From: Hysterangium stoloniferum
Taxonomy: Eukaryota; Basidiomycota; Agaricomycetes; Hysterangiales; Hysterangiaceae
Direction: 5' to 3'
Assembly (NCBI GenBank): GCA_015178975.1
Contig: WHVD01000096.1
Location: 186,001 to 250,000 of the forward strand
DNA: 64,000 bases
The position numbers and the translations under genes were made by a program. Below are positions 1 to 12,207 of the stretch, in pieces (the stretch's first letter is position 1; every line of letters begins with the position of its first letter). A model generated the notes under the pieces. That model saw nothing but the letters and a program-made list of their open reading frames with translations. It ran no database searches and had not been told where the DNA came from.

Positions 1-2859
1 CTCATGGCATCACTCAGTTCCTTTACATCTGGGACAGACTGAAAGACCGACAGGGCGATGAGCTTCTATGGGGCGATGAGGTATGTTCGTTCGGCAACTT
101 ACTTCACACTATCACTTACCCTTGCCTTGCTAGGTCGAATATATGGTCGTGGCCTTCGATGACCAAGCTAAAACTGCACGCCTGTCCCTGCGCCAATCCG
201 AGATCTTACAGAAATTGTCGAATGTCGTTGCACACCTTGAAGCATCAAACGACATCCCACAGGAATTGTGAGCACCAGCCCCTACCACGTCATTCTTCTA
301 TCATTAGTTGACAAGTCCTCTTCCCAGTAACGCAGTACCATTATTCCACCCGGAGTATGGCAGATATATGCTAGAGTCAACGCCAGGTGCTCCATATACT
401 GGCTCACTCACAGATCTCCTCTCTGTTGAGCTGAATATGCGATATCGGTACTTGCTTTATCCACTCTGTTCTGCCTCCCGTGCCTGATTTTTGTTCTTTC
501 TCTTTTTTTCTTTTATTATTTTAATTCCGGGTCATTTCATGAACATCCGCGCAGACGGAAGCTTGCCCGAAGGTTTCTTAAGCCTCACGAAATACCATTG
601 ACAGTAACCTCGTTCCCGCGTCTCGGAGCTCCTGGCATATTCACAGAGCCCTACTTCGATCCCGTTAATGCTACAGCAAGTCACAGTCTATTCCTCCCCC
701 ATGAAATCACAAATCCTCACGCACGATTCCCGTATGCTCCTGCCGTTTTACATTTTTTGCGCCTCAACTGAATATCACAATAGCACATTAACAGCCAATA
801 TCCGTTCGAGACGTGGATCCAAAGTTGCTATCAATTTACCTATATTTGTTGACGAGAAAACCCCTCGGCCATTCGTGGATCCTACTATTCCGTGGGATCG
901 AAATGTTTACCCAGAGGATCCAGGTTTATAATCTCTTCATGTCCACAGGACCTTCCTGACTTATCCGCTGTTCCTCAGAGGCGAAGGATGGTGCTGCTTT
1001 GGTGGATCATATCTATATGGATGCCATGGGCTTCGGAATGGGATGCTGTTGCTTACAACTCACTTTCCAATCGTGTAATGTGGCCGAAGCGAGGAGAGTA
1101 TATGATGCGCTCGTACCTGTAGGCCCTATCATGGTAAAATTCATTTCTTAAAAACTTGGAACTTCTTACAAAGTTAGATACTTGTAGTTGGCATTAACAG
1201 CTGCCAGCCCTGCTTGGCGAGGCTACCTCGCCGATGTAGATTGTCGATGGAATGTCATTGCTGGAAGCGTTGACGACCGTACCGAAGAAGAAAGAGGTTT
1301 AAAGGTAACTGAATAATGCCAATCTTGAGTTTTATACTAGTGAGCTGAATTGGCGTGGGTTGCTCAGCCACTAAAGGAGAATAAATTCCGGATTCCCAAG
1401 TCGCGTTATGACAGTGTAGATTCCTATCTCTCCCAAGATTGGAGAAACCGACCGGAGTACAATGATAACCCTTCCCCCTATGACGAAGAGATTTACGACA
1501 GGCTACGCAACCATGGTACTGAATCTGTATTTTCATTCTTTAATGTCCGCTTATATGTTCGATAGGCATAGACCATCTGCTTGCCAAGCATGTAGCTCAT
1601 TTGTTCATTCGTGATCCGTTGGTCGTCTTCAGTGAAATGGTTGACCAAGACGATAGTATTAGCTCGGATCATTTTGAGGTACATCAATCGGTTTAATTTG
1701 ATTTCTGGACATTAATGGGATGACAATTTTATAGAATTTACAGTCTACCAATTGGCAGACCCTAAGATTCAAACCTCCGCCTCCAAACTCTAGCATCGGG
1801 TGGCGGGTTGAATTTAGGAGCATGGAGGTCCAGATCACCGACTTCGAGAACGCAGCGTTCTCAGCCTTCATAGTGTTATTATCGCGGGCAATTCTCAGTC
1901 TTGGCCTTAATTTCTATATACCGATTTCCAAGGTAAAGATCTACCTCTAGATGCTGCTGTGGTGCGCCTAATTTTCCACTATAGGTCGATGAGAATATGA
2001 ATAGGGCTCAGAAGAGGGATGCCGTGCGCGAGCAGAAATTTTATTTCCGCAAGAATGTGCTGGCCCCAGGTCGTAGTATGGATTTTCCCTACACGGAAGC
2101 AGCAACAGATAATACGCACGCTGAAGCAAAGGCGAATTCACCGTGTCCAGATACGAGCAATGCATCGCAGCCAACCCCTTGCAATGGTACCAATGGGATC
2201 AACGGAAACAAGGAGACCACGCGTGATAAGCCGTGTAGTGATTCTCCAGATCATTCCCATGCTCCTATACATAAGGATAAAGTTCTCAGGAACTGCTACC
2301 CCGATGTGCAACCGCCGGAGGGCTTGGAAAGACCACCGGTAGAAGAAGAATACGAAGAGATGACCATCAATGAAATTATCAATGGCAAGAAGGTATGCCT
2401 CTAAGATTCGTGACAGATTGTAGCTTATACAGATATAGGGCCATTGTTTCCCTGGTTTAATGGGCGTCGTCAATGCCTACGTAAATTCACTAGATGTCGA
2501 ATTCGCGATTAAAGATAAACTTCGGAAATATTTGAACCTTGTGAAGCATCGAGCAGATGGTACGTCCATATATTCTGCGCCTTAATTAATATACGTGCTC
2601 ATTTCTCTTGTCATCAGGATCGCTCGTAACGACGGCAACATGGATGCGCAATTTCATTCGATCTCATCCCAATTACAAGTTTGATTCTGTGATCAGCGAT
2701 GAAATCAATTATGATTTAATGAAAGCTATTGACGACATGTATGTCTTCCTGGGCGAACTTCTCTCTAATTATCGTTGACGATCGCACAGAGAACGTGGAG
2801 TACGTCAGGCGCCGGAACTACTTCCTGAGGATCATCTCAACAGAGTGAATGGATTATGA
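1..2859 (+). CDS. GSH1: Glutamate-cysteine ligase catalytic subunit (5' end outside window)
   Basis: Catalyses the first, rate-limiting step of glutathione synthesis (ATP-dependent joining of glutamate and cysteine) in the cytosol. The window opens inside the gene: the first exon ends at 80 (intron 81-133), and about a dozen short exons follow. Joined exons give the family hallmarks: [16 protein letters not shown] at the start, [17 protein letters not shown] near 815-840, the cysteine-rich signature [19 protein letters not shown] near 1012-1070, and [20 protein letters not shown] near 1806-1870. The last exon ends RVNGL with TGA at 2857-2859. All splice junctions I checked are GT-AG and phase-consistent, and I saw no break. 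It converges on ATG6, with about 120 bases between the two stop codons. The family assignment rests on recognised motifs; the missing N-terminus lies upstream of base 1. Confidence 0.93.
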
Positions 2860-2980
2860 CTTTAGAGGATTCTTTATTATCTAGGTGGCTGCATGTTGTA
2901 TATGGAATACTCACATATCCTGTGTTCATTTCTTTAAGTTATTCATATACGCAGTGGTCTATGTGTAGAGGTCATTTTTT

Positions 2981-4686
2981 TTAACCAGGACCAGTGTTAG
3001 TAACCAATTTAAGTAACAATTTAAGGGCGAGTAGAACGTGTCGTAGAGCGCGTGTCCAACTCTCTTCTTGACTAAATTGTAGCTTTATAGAAACGTCGCC
3101 AATTTTGTCCTTTACGATTCTTCCCGGAACATCAGTGACGCGAGAACCAAGAACAAAAGGAGGCTTACGGATGTGGAAAATCAGCGTTTGGGTATTGAGT
3201 TTGAACATATTCCATAAGCTGTCGCAAACAATCCAAATATGCTACCATCCCTAAATCGAACCGACGATTATGCAGGATGCGTCCAAAATGCAGGTCGCCT
3301 GATCCATAAAGTTCATAAATAGCTTTATCAGTACCAGATATCTTCTCGATGTGAGAAAAGGAACCAATCGGGACTGGTCGATAGCTGGGATCTGAGATTA
3401 AGAACGAACAAGAATGCGGACAATAACGAGACGTACGTACTTCTCAAATGTAAATTCAAGCTTTCTCGCTAGTGTGTACAGAAGTAGAGTGCACTGGCCC
3501 CAGGCGGCGTTGATCTCGGACCATTCCACCTGAATGCGACTATATAAGTCATACGTACATAACATCCGGCGAACGAGACTGACCGCAATGCCACTTGCTC
3601 TTCCTAGCCGCAAACCATTAATGGTGCCAAACACGCCGACGTTACCTATACAAAATGCGTCGTAGTATACATTTGTCCGTTGAAGCTTTTCCAAAGTCTG
3701 AGAATCAGCCGCATATGCGGCTCGTAAGGAGCGCAATTGTGAATTCTGCTCGGCTGCTGTTAAGAGATTCTCATTGTGGACCCGCCAAAATCTATTGAGA
3801 CCGTATGAGCTCGCATGCTATATCGTGCATATGGTGAGGAAACTAACTCGGCCTCCTCCTCTTCCAATTCCCTTTCCTCGCGTTCTAAAGCGCGTATTTC
3901 TTCACTTAATTTTTCCCGTTCACTCTCAGCAGCTTTTAACTCATGTATAGCGTTCCTTTCATCTTCCTTTAGCCGTTGAATCTTCCGTTCAGTGGCTTCT
4001 GGACTAGCGGCATGCTTTTCTCGCTCCCTTTCCTTTTTTATCTCCTTCTCGAAAGCAAGATAGCCGTCGCGTTCCTTCTTGGTTTCTTCGAGCTGCTTGT
4101 TGAGCGTAGCTATCAGGAGATATGTGCATTCTGCGCAAAGTGGGTGATCCAGCTCAGTGCGGCTCGAGAGGAGTTTGAAAAGGCGAGCTGTGGATTCTAA
4201 GTGGTGAAACAAAGGAGAAGGGCTGGGCGGTGCTGCTACAGGTAGTGGTACAGGTTGTTGCGACGGGGAGCCTGAATTACGCTTGACGGCACTGCCAGAA
4301 GGTCCGCTCGACGTTCGAGCATTAAAGGAAAGCCGTTGGTGTCTTGGTGGTGGAGAGGTGGGTGGTTGAGATGGAATGTTGTGAACGACGCTATCCTGCA
4401 GCAGCACAAAAGATTCGCCGGGTATGGATATCCCTGGTTCACGTTGTTTCTCTTGCGCTCGTGGTGATAGCAGATGGCCAGGTGACTGTGCGGCATTATG
4501 CCATAGTGCTTTGACCGAACTAGGTGCTGGAAGCTGGGCTAACTTTTCGCTTTCTGAAGGATGAAGGTGGTGAGGCGATCGCGGTAAGGAGCTAGCCATC
4601 ATGTCGTATGCTGACGGAGCGAGATCTACCAAGGAGGCATCCAAAGCCAGTGGCTGCTTGCATTGCGTACATACTGTTGACGACAT
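2981..4686 (-). CDS. ATG6: Beclin-1 family autophagy protein Atg6/Vps30
   Basis: Subunit of the class III PI3-kinase (Vps34) complexes that start autophagosome formation and endosomal sorting. The first in-frame ATG is 4684-4686, giving MSSTVCTQCKQPLALD, the N-terminal CxxC plus QPL motif typical of beclins. Then come a Ser/Pro-rich linker, a Glu/Lys-rich coiled coil (about 3850-4100), and the conserved C-terminal domain: TNVYYDAFCIGNVGVFGTIN, GLRLGR, VEWSEINAAWGQ, VPIGSFS, ending WTRALRHVLLALK...NTGPG with the stop at 2981-2983. At least four introns join in phase (for example the acceptor before FWRVHNENLL, and the removal joining GIA to VEWSE). An open frame continues upstream of 4686, but only through a GTG, so I prefer 4686. 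It is divergent from ATP16 and convergent with GSH1. Confidence 0.93.
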
Positions 4687-4752
4687 GGATACTTGAGAGT
4701 ACGGCGGGATGGGTCCTTGTGGATCCCGAAAGCTCACCCATTTCTATATACC
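4687..4752. promoter_or_regulatory. Very short shared promoter between ATG6 and ATP16
   Basis: Only 66 bases separate the ATG of ATG6 (minus) from the ATG of ATP16 (plus). The interval contains a small TA-rich patch (TATATA, 4745-4750) just before the ATP16 start. The two transcripts must either share a compact bidirectional promoter or have overlapping 5' ends with promoter elements inside the opposite gene. No CCAAT box is visible in it. Confidence 0.6.
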
Positions 4753-5425
4753 ATGGCTGCCTTACGACTACTGTGTGCTGCAACCCGCCACACAGCCAAA
4801 TTACCTCTAGGAAGGCGAGGTTACGCTGAAGCCACCGATAAGATCAAATTATCTCTGGTTTTACCGCATGCGGTCAGTTTATATGCCTTCCTTTCTACTC
4901 CGGCACGACTGTAGCTTAGCTTTTATCATCCTGTACACACAGACATTGTTCGACTCGGCTGATGTCGTTCAGGTAAACATCCCCGCCGCAACTGGTGATA
5001 TGGGTATTTTGGCCAACCATGTACCGTCTGTTGAAGCACTCCGACCTGGTGTATTGGAAGTTATAGAATCAGGCAGTGCCTCAAAGAAGTGGTTTGGTAC
5101 GTTATGACAACTTTTTTCTCTCAAGTATAAACTTATCTACCATCCACAGTTAGCACTGGATTTGCAACAGTTCATCCCAACAACAAATTGACTATCAATG
5201 CTGTAGAGGCAGCTGAATTAGATGCACTGTCTTCAGAGGTAATATCCTATGATTCAATATATGACGAGTGTCTGAGACGGCGATGGCATTGTATAGGCTA
5301 TTCGTGCCAATTTGGCGGAAGCGCAGAAAGTTGCTGCTGGTGCTGGTTCGGAGGAGGAGAAGCTGGAGGCACGCATCGAGGTTGATGTCTACGAGGCATT
5401 ACAACATGCTGTTTCAACAAAGTAG
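4753..5425 (+). CDS. ATP16: Mitochondrial F1-ATP synthase delta subunit
   Basis: Component of the central stalk of mitochondrial F1Fo ATP synthase (homologue of bacterial epsilon). The N-terminus MAALRLLCAATRHTAK followed by RRGYAEA is a basic, acid-poor mitochondrial targeting sequence. Exon 1 is 4753-4872, exon 2 4943-5096, exon 3 starts at 5150, and a last exon ends at TAG 5423-5425. The joined protein contains KLSLVLPHATLFDSADVVQV, VNIPAATGDMGILANHVPSV and ALRPGVLEVIE, the beta-sandwich core of the family, then a C-terminal helix ending YEALQHAVSTK. Length (about 160 aa) is normal for fungal delta subunits. It is head to head with ATG6 and followed closely by the AlkB-type gene. Confidence 0.92.
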
Positions 5426-5616
5426 AGCTCTTCGTAGAAATAAAAAGGAGTCCCGGGACGTAGAATGTGTCCGTGAATACTTAGCCTTACTTAAACTTAC
5501 ATTTCTTCGAATATACATCAATGTCCTCAAAAGAGCCTGGAAGCGAGCCGCCCTTTAAAGTTAATTGTAGCGGCAAGCTGAGTTGCTTCTTCGCAAAGAG
5601 ATTCCTGTCTGTTTAA

Positions 5617-8600
5617 ATGACACCGTCACCGCCTCACAGTTGGTATGATATTGGCCGATTCTTGGAAGAAGAGGGCTATGAGGCCACCTTCAAGCAAATG
5701 AAAATTGATATTCGCGAACAACGAATGACTAGAAATTTCAAGTTCCCATCAGATGTATCGGAATTACAGGATAAGATGAGGTCGAATAACAGACATGTAC
5801 GTGTTCATGAATATATAGAGTGAACTTCTTCTAACTCATGCATCCGTCAATAATATCCAGTTAAAATGGTTGGCCAGATGGGCCTGTGTTGTCTTGGGTC
5901 GACCGTTTGAAGGGGATGAAGCAACTTTACGTGCGGCGATTGTTCCGAGGTTCTTTGACGTAGCGTGCTGTGTTCTCTTGTTTGATTACCATAATGCTCT
6001 CCGGTATGTGAATGCCCTGAGGCGAAACCTCGGCGCGCCAGAGGAGTCCGACCTGCCGCAGTTCAACTCGAAAATGGTGAGTTTTTTTTTTGGGCTATTC
6101 TCGACAAGAATCGAAACCTCCAAACTCACATCGTTTCCAGAATTCCAAATGTGAAAATTCTACTCACCCTCCGTGTGCTCACCTTCCGTTGCCCGGGGAG
6201 ACCCTCGAGGCGTCCCCCACCCAGTCTCAACTTGCTCGACCAGTAGATTGGAAATCTATATTTGACGGCCCACTCTCAGATATATCTGATGTTGAAGATC
6301 AACCAGAAGCAGGTACTGTCTATCCTTGATTCTGAAGTACAGGTGTAACATAGCATGTGTTTGCATTTCAGAGGATTTGGGGTCACCCGTGCAAATTACT
6401 CTTCTAGCGCATAGTCGACATAAACGAAAGCTGCCTGGTGTTGGTAGAAACATCCCTTTTAAAAAACCGAAGACAAAAATGACGCATCCACAAGTTATAT
6501 CTACTGATGAGAGTGGTCACCTCGCGGAATATGAATCGGAAGGTGATAATTTACAACTTAACTATAACCGAAATCATGAGTGATATGATATTTCAGATGA
6601 TGTAACCCCCTATGAATCATTACACTCTACTCTGTCCAGTAATAATCCATCCATGGATAGCAGAGAGATAGGTAAAGGTCTATTCCGGTGTCCCGGGTTA
6701 TAACTCATGATTATTCTCAGAAGAATCATCATGTGGCAACCGTAGGAATCCGAGGAAAGGCATTGAAGTACCTCAGATCCCCACGCGAAGGTCCCTCAGA
6801 GTTTTCAAGCCGCCGCAAGAACGAAGTGTCACAATACTTCCCATGACAAGTGCTCAGAAAAAAGGAATGTTATCCAAGAATCCAGTAGTGTCACCACAGT
6901 CCACACCTAATGCTGAGGGCTTACCATCCATAACTGTTTCGTCACTCATACCGAAAAAGCGTGGTCGTCCCCCCCGCATCAACACCCTCACTATCGTCAC
7001 GGATGCGAAAGCAGCTGGTGATCCCATTTCTGATACCGAGTCATCACCAAAGAGACGACGTACAAGCGCCGCGAGAGCAGCTAAAAGTGTGAAAACCGAA
7101 TCACTTAAAACGAAGAGAGGACGGAAGCCGCGTGTTTCAAAGCCCTCAGGGGTCAATGTACTGGCACCCGATGTATTAAACGACGAAGAGATTTCTGTAT
7201 CTACTGACAACGCTATCGATGTGGACATGTTGCTGAATGGGGACCAGATATCTACTCCTCAGCCATCCGAGCCAGTAAATTCCGACGCAAGGCAGATCCT
7301 CGCCTCTTCCTTGATTGTACCGCACCCAGATAATGAGGAAGCAAGAGCACCATGCGCAACACGAGGACGGCCTTCGGTTGCGATTAAATCCAAGAAGGCC
7401 CGGAAGCCTGCTAAAGCTACCTTAACAGGTTCTGAGAAAGCTAACAAACCCCGCGGGTCGAAAAGGTCTTACAAGGGAAAAGGAGCGGTGCCGATTTCGA
7501 CCGAAGGTGATTCAAATGTTGCAAACACGGAACGGAATGTATCTCAAGAATCCATTGAACCACTGCCCTCCCCGCGTTTGGAGGCGTGGAATTCCGACGA
7601 TATTATCATTCCCTCGTCGCCGACAGTTTTATCAGTCGACCAACACGCCAGTCATAAACAAATTGAGTCAAATGGCCCGCTACCCTCCCCACGTTTGGAG
7701 GCCCCAAATTCTGATGATACTATCATTCCCTCGTCACCGACAGTTTTACCAGTTAACCAGCACGGCAGTTATAGCCAAATCGAGTCCCATATACCTCCTT
7801 GGAACATAATCTATGATCCACCATCCCCTCCCAATGAGGCAAGACGGCCCTGTGCAGCAGATACTCATTCTTGGCCCATCCCTCAGTCTACTCACCCTGC
7901 TGTGCCGGAGATAGAATTTCCCCCTGAATTTCTCGAGCCGTTAATACCAGCAGCTAAGGATTCGAAGCCGCGTCTTCCGGCAGCTCCACTCATTTGGGCA
8001 CAGGTGAGTATATCGATTTCCCGCTTCCGGATTTATAATACATATGGCCGAAAAACTCGCTGCAGGCCCGACAGGAGTTGTGTGAATCGTTGAATTATTT
8101 CCGGTCCTACCAGGGTGGTGTTTATTCTAATAACAAGCGAGCGAGGGGATATTTATTAGATGGACATCCTGCAGCGTGAGTCACATGAAGTAGAGGTTGT
8201 TATTCTTTCTAACCGATTCTTCAGACATGATTTGTGGCACGAGCAAGGTAAATGCATCATCTCTCATGGGTGCGTATCTCTCGATATGGCACTTTGTGAA
8301 TTAGCCTAGTAACCATACTAGAGGAGGACATTCCGCCACAGACAAAAACACGGGGAAAAGTACTCTCGTCGAAGACCAAACCGTTACTAGCCCGTCTTGT
8401 GCTGCGCTTGTCAGTTCTTGGCTGGCCAAAGAGCCTGTTGTTCTTATAGCCGGATCCGGGTACGAACTATTCCCTTTCAATATACAACCGCCCATGGAGT
8501 ACGTAGTCTTGGGCTACTATGTTATCAACCATGCATGGGGTTTGTTTTCGTTATCCTTTATTTGGGCACTGTATTTTGATCTTACCGGTTTTGTTTGTCC

Positions 8601-10492
8601 TGTTAGAAGAGCCAGAACGCTCACCGTTAAGTTCAAAAGGCTACTTTGTGCGGTGGAAATTTCAGTTTAGATGGATTGAATCTCAAGGTAAACCGTGGTG
8701 GATCACAGAAGACGTGTATGTTTGCCCCGTTTTATCCCGTTTATGTACCGTTGAAACTCTCAAATCCAGGCGGCCAATGTTCATGGCCCCTGATGTGGGG
8801 GGCAAATCAGAGCTCTGTCAATACTGCCAGCGACGTAGCATGAACATTTACAGATTCGGGTGGGTTTGTACAAACTCTGGCTGCAAGAGCTTCTTCTGTC
8901 GTAGGGATAATGAAGCACCCTCACCTGGAGGATATGATACAAAATTTCTGACAGTAAAGCCGGATTTGTTTGCATTTTCCTATATTCCTCTCAACATTCG
9001 GCCGGAGCTACCCGTTGTGCGGCAGCTGGTGGATGGGATGGAGCAGAGCCAAGTGGCGACTTTGCGGCCCTTTTGGAAAGGATTTTGGTGTGAAAAATGC
9101 GGGAGGCTATCGTGCAGGTAGGCTGAAAATGAAAATGTAAGATGCGACAATGTGTTTAACACGCTATAGGGAGTATTGGACGCATTGGGAGTGCCTGAAC
9201 TGCCATGTAAGTGCAATAATAGCCCAAGCTATCACTTGGCTTCTACTTATACTTTCCACAGTATGAATATCGAATTAAAGCGTCCCTCCAAACACCCCAA
9301 CCTGTCCCTGTTAGACTCATTCAAAAACCTACATATAGCCAAAACGCGGGCATTACTGAGAGAATATCTATTTTCCGTGATGGACAGAATACATTTAGAT
9401 GTACTTCGTATATATTTCCTTTCTCTCGGTGGGGCATTTCCCATTTCTTTTTCAGGGAAGCTTGGCCTGATTTCATCAACAGGGGTACGGTTCATCTAGT
9501 CAGGGCAAATGTATCTGCAGAAGCGACTGCGAACGATATTTTGAAACAATATCAGGTCGATGCACGGGATAACCGAGACTTCTTTAGACGGTATAGCATG
9601 AAGACTGTGTGTGTTTCATACCTATAATTGATATTTACTGACCATTCCTGTAGCACAAGTGTAGGATATATCTTTGTCGAGTATTTTCGTTAATTTACTG
9701 TTTTCAGTGAAGGGGAGAATGTTGTCACATTACTTCTCGCAGAACTGTGAGCTTTTTCGATAGTTTTCATTGGACACTGATAAACCTTTGTCTAGCTGGA
9801 GCGCCATATGCGGTAAATAATTCTTTACGACACTTAGCTAGCTACTGACTTTAATCGTCGTTTATTTGATAGTATGTTGGAGGAACAGATAACACAGGTA
9901 TATTAAGCGCCAAATTGTAGCGCTTCACTGACATCTCCCCAGTCGAGCTTGACAAATTCAATTCCGTGAGCCAATCGTTGGCCTTTATTCGGAAACGGGT
10001 TTCCACAGTTCTTGGGAGGGAGACTGTATTTAATGAGATACTTTCAGCAGCATATATGGAGGATCAGAAAATGGAATGTAAGTGGTTTCCAGAGTTTAAG
10101 CCTTCCGGGAATGATAACCCGTGTGTCAGACCATAGCGATGGAGAAAAGGACCTGGGGCCTGTGGTAGCTGCACTAAGCCTGGGGGCAGGAGCATCGATG
10201 AAGTTCCGGCCCGTGCCCACTAAATGGAGGGAAGCCAATGACGGGGTAAAGAGCCCCAAAAAGCCACCGAATGTGATAGAATTAACATTATACCACGGTG
10301 ATGTTTTGATAATGGATGGTTTGGATATCCAGGAGTACTATCAGGTGTGTTAACTCTAGATGACATTTTATAATAAATGTGGTTTGCTGAAAGGGATTTA
10401 ATTAGCACGCAGTACACCCTTCAGGGTTTCGGATAGCAGCGACAGCGCGGTACATTGAGATCAAGAGTGATTTTGATGGTACAGAATCGTAG
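5617..10492 (+). CDS. AT-hook, Cys-cluster and AlkB-like 2-oxoglutarate/Fe(II) dioxygenase
   Basis: A single large gene of roughly 1,200-1,300 codons. I followed phase-consistent GT-AG introns from the ATG at 5617 (MTPSPPHSWYDIGRFLEEEG) through an N-terminal domain of unknown type (to about 6075), a long disordered basic region, and the C-terminal enzyme. Three AT-hook-like motifs are visible: KKRGRPPR (about 6955), KRGRKPR (about 7112) and TRGRPS (about 7360). Around 8810-9190 are Cys clusters (CQYCQRR...CTNSGCKSFFC and WCEKCGRLSC...WECLNCH) that probably bind zinc. The dioxygenase shows YHSDGEKDLGPVVAALSLG (iron ligands H and D, made by removing an intron that ends at 10129), GDVLIMDG, then HAVHPSGFRIAATAR (second His and the 2-oxoglutarate Arg) before TAG 10490-10492. 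The family fold is clear; the substrate (alkylated or methylated DNA, RNA or protein) is not shown by the sequence. AT-hooks argue for DNA. Confidence 0.85.
7558..7795 (+). repeat. In-frame 117-base tandem duplication inside the AlkB-type gene
   Basis: Two adjacent copies, spaced 117 bases (39 codons), encode LPSPRLEAWNSDD followed by IIPSSPTVLSVDQH and LPSPRLEAPNSDD followed by IIPSSPTVLPVNQH. They lie in the Ser/Pro-rich disordered linker between the AT-hooks and the Cys clusters. Divergence between the copies is moderate, so the duplication is not very recent. Confidence 0.85.
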
Positions 10493-10738
10493 TTATTTGT
10501 ACCGTTACTTGGAGTGTAGTAAATTAAAGTAATTCACGATTACTTTGGGTACTTAATTAAATCCTATTAGGGTATTCTTGCACGTGACAGGACAAACTCC
10601 GCGGTTGCATTCGCGATTGAGCACACGCACATCCTTCCAGTGGTTTCTCAGGCCCCACCGTGGTTTCCAACGATATCTCAACTATTCCTCAGTGGTTTCT
10701 CTGTGTTGGGTGTTTTGGAGTAACATCATATAAATTTT
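10493..10738 (+). promoter_or_regulatory. HAP2 upstream region with three GTGGTTTC repeats
   Basis: Intergenic stretch between the dioxygenase gene and HAP2. The octamer GTGGTTTC occurs three times within about 60 bases (near 10638, 10661 and 10690), twice inside the longer CAGTGGTTTCTC. Clustered spacing upstream of a transcription factor gene suggests a regulatory site. The binding factor is unknown to me. Confidence 0.4.
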
Positions 10739-11806
10739 ATGGATCGAAACCAACTGTGGTCGCCTTTGTCCCGGCCATTCCAACTTCAGGGCCAGAATGA
10801 CTTCATACTCACAGGCAAGTTATCCTCGAATTCTTTGGCTCCCACCCTTCCTCGTAGACTCAACCTTTCTTTCTCTATAGCGCAGCATCCTCACCAAACT
10901 ACACGTCGCCCCCCTTCGTCTCAGATCCACCTTGAGGAACACCAACCTGCTTATCCACGTACACAAATCTCCTTTCCTCAATCACACCACCAGCATCCGC
11001 AGTATCACCACCAACAGCAGCAGCAGCAGCACCGTTACCTTTCGGACCCTCAGTTGCACCAGCACCAGCGCCACCCCAGCAACCATCTTCAACATCGCCG
11101 TTCGTATGTACCTCCAATGCCAACAGACTTCCGCGACAACACGCCGGGTGCATCCCACACCTCAGGAGAGGATGAGGCTGATGACTATGCACACGGTGTC
11201 GCAGATGGCGAAAGGCCATTGTCCGAGTCACACGATCACGCTGGCCGAACGCGCAGGGGGGGAGACCATGACACCCCCTTAGATGAAGAGCCTTTATACG
11301 TCAACGCGAAGCAGTACAATCGCATTCTTAAAAGGCGTGTTGCTCGTGCGCGGTTGGAAGAGCTCCACCGGTTGTCTAAGCAGCGCAAAGTATGTCTCCT
11401 AACGTACATCATTGCGTACACTGACGGATTATAGCCATACCTCCACGAATCACGTCACAAACACGCCATGCGTCGTCCCCGTGGCCCAGGCGGACGATTT
11501 CTCACTGCAGAAGAAATTGCCGCCCAGCAAAAAGCCGCAGAGTCATCCGACTCAACAGGCTTCCATCCGAATCCAAATCCATCAGCCGAAGAACGCAAAG
11601 CTCTCAAGGCATCATCCGAGTCTGCTACTGCCGCGGCAGCGGCAGCGGCGGCGGACGGCACTCGTGCGGAACATTTTTTTTCTTTTCATTATTCTTCCTT
11701 TGTCAACGTGTATTCTTATCTAGGACCTGCCAACGAATTCCGTGCGTTTGCTGACGCGACATCGAACACTGCACCTCTAACGGATACATATCCGTTGGGA
11801 CAGTAA
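10739..11806 (+). CDS. HAP2: CCAAT-binding factor subunit A (NF-YA/Hap2)
   Basis: DNA-contacting subunit of the heterotrimeric CCAAT-binding complex, a nuclear regulator of respiration, iron and redox genes. The diagnostic core is [20 protein letters not shown] (subunit-association helix, about 11288-11350), then after an intron (11392-11434) [20 protein letters not shown] (DNA-binding arm), with [11 protein letters not shown] following. The N-terminal half is rich in Gln and His (Q/H run near 11010-11060), a typical activation region. The start is uncertain: ATG 10739 reads straight through, while ATG 10798 with an intron 10818-10880 gives MTSYSQATQHPHQ in the same downstream frame. A possible in-frame intron (about 11665-11724) lies before the last exon. 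TAA is at 11804-11806. Confidence 0.92.
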
Positions 11807-12207
11807 ACGGTACGTCGACAAAGTTGTCGTGGAAATTTCTTCCATTAGAGGTTTTCTCGGGTTGAGATTGTTTATTATCCATTATTTGCGCACAACCCTG
11901 TTTATTTTCCATATGTTTTGGATCCTATCTATGCTGTCCCATTGTGTAACTGCTGTCGTTGTCGTCGTTTTACCTGGTTGATGCCTTGACTGATCGTATA
12001 CCCTCTCAATGAGACCCATCCCAAACTTCAAAAAAATACTCCTTTGTACTTTTAGTATTATAACTGTCGTCACAAGAGAATTCTTTTGTACACGGCGATT
12101 CCAGAAATTTTGCTCGGGCGGCTGGTACCTAAACCGTGCAGCAAGAAGAGTTGATAATAATAATACTACATAATCATTTCAAGTCTACTTAAAGAAGAAG
12201 AAAACAA
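11807..12207. other. Convergent intergenic region
   Basis: 3' flanks of HAP2 and of the minus-strand gene ending at 12208. AT-rich. Apart from a short (GTC)n-like stretch near 11950-11970 I see no gene, repeat or RNA structure here. Confidence 0.6.
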
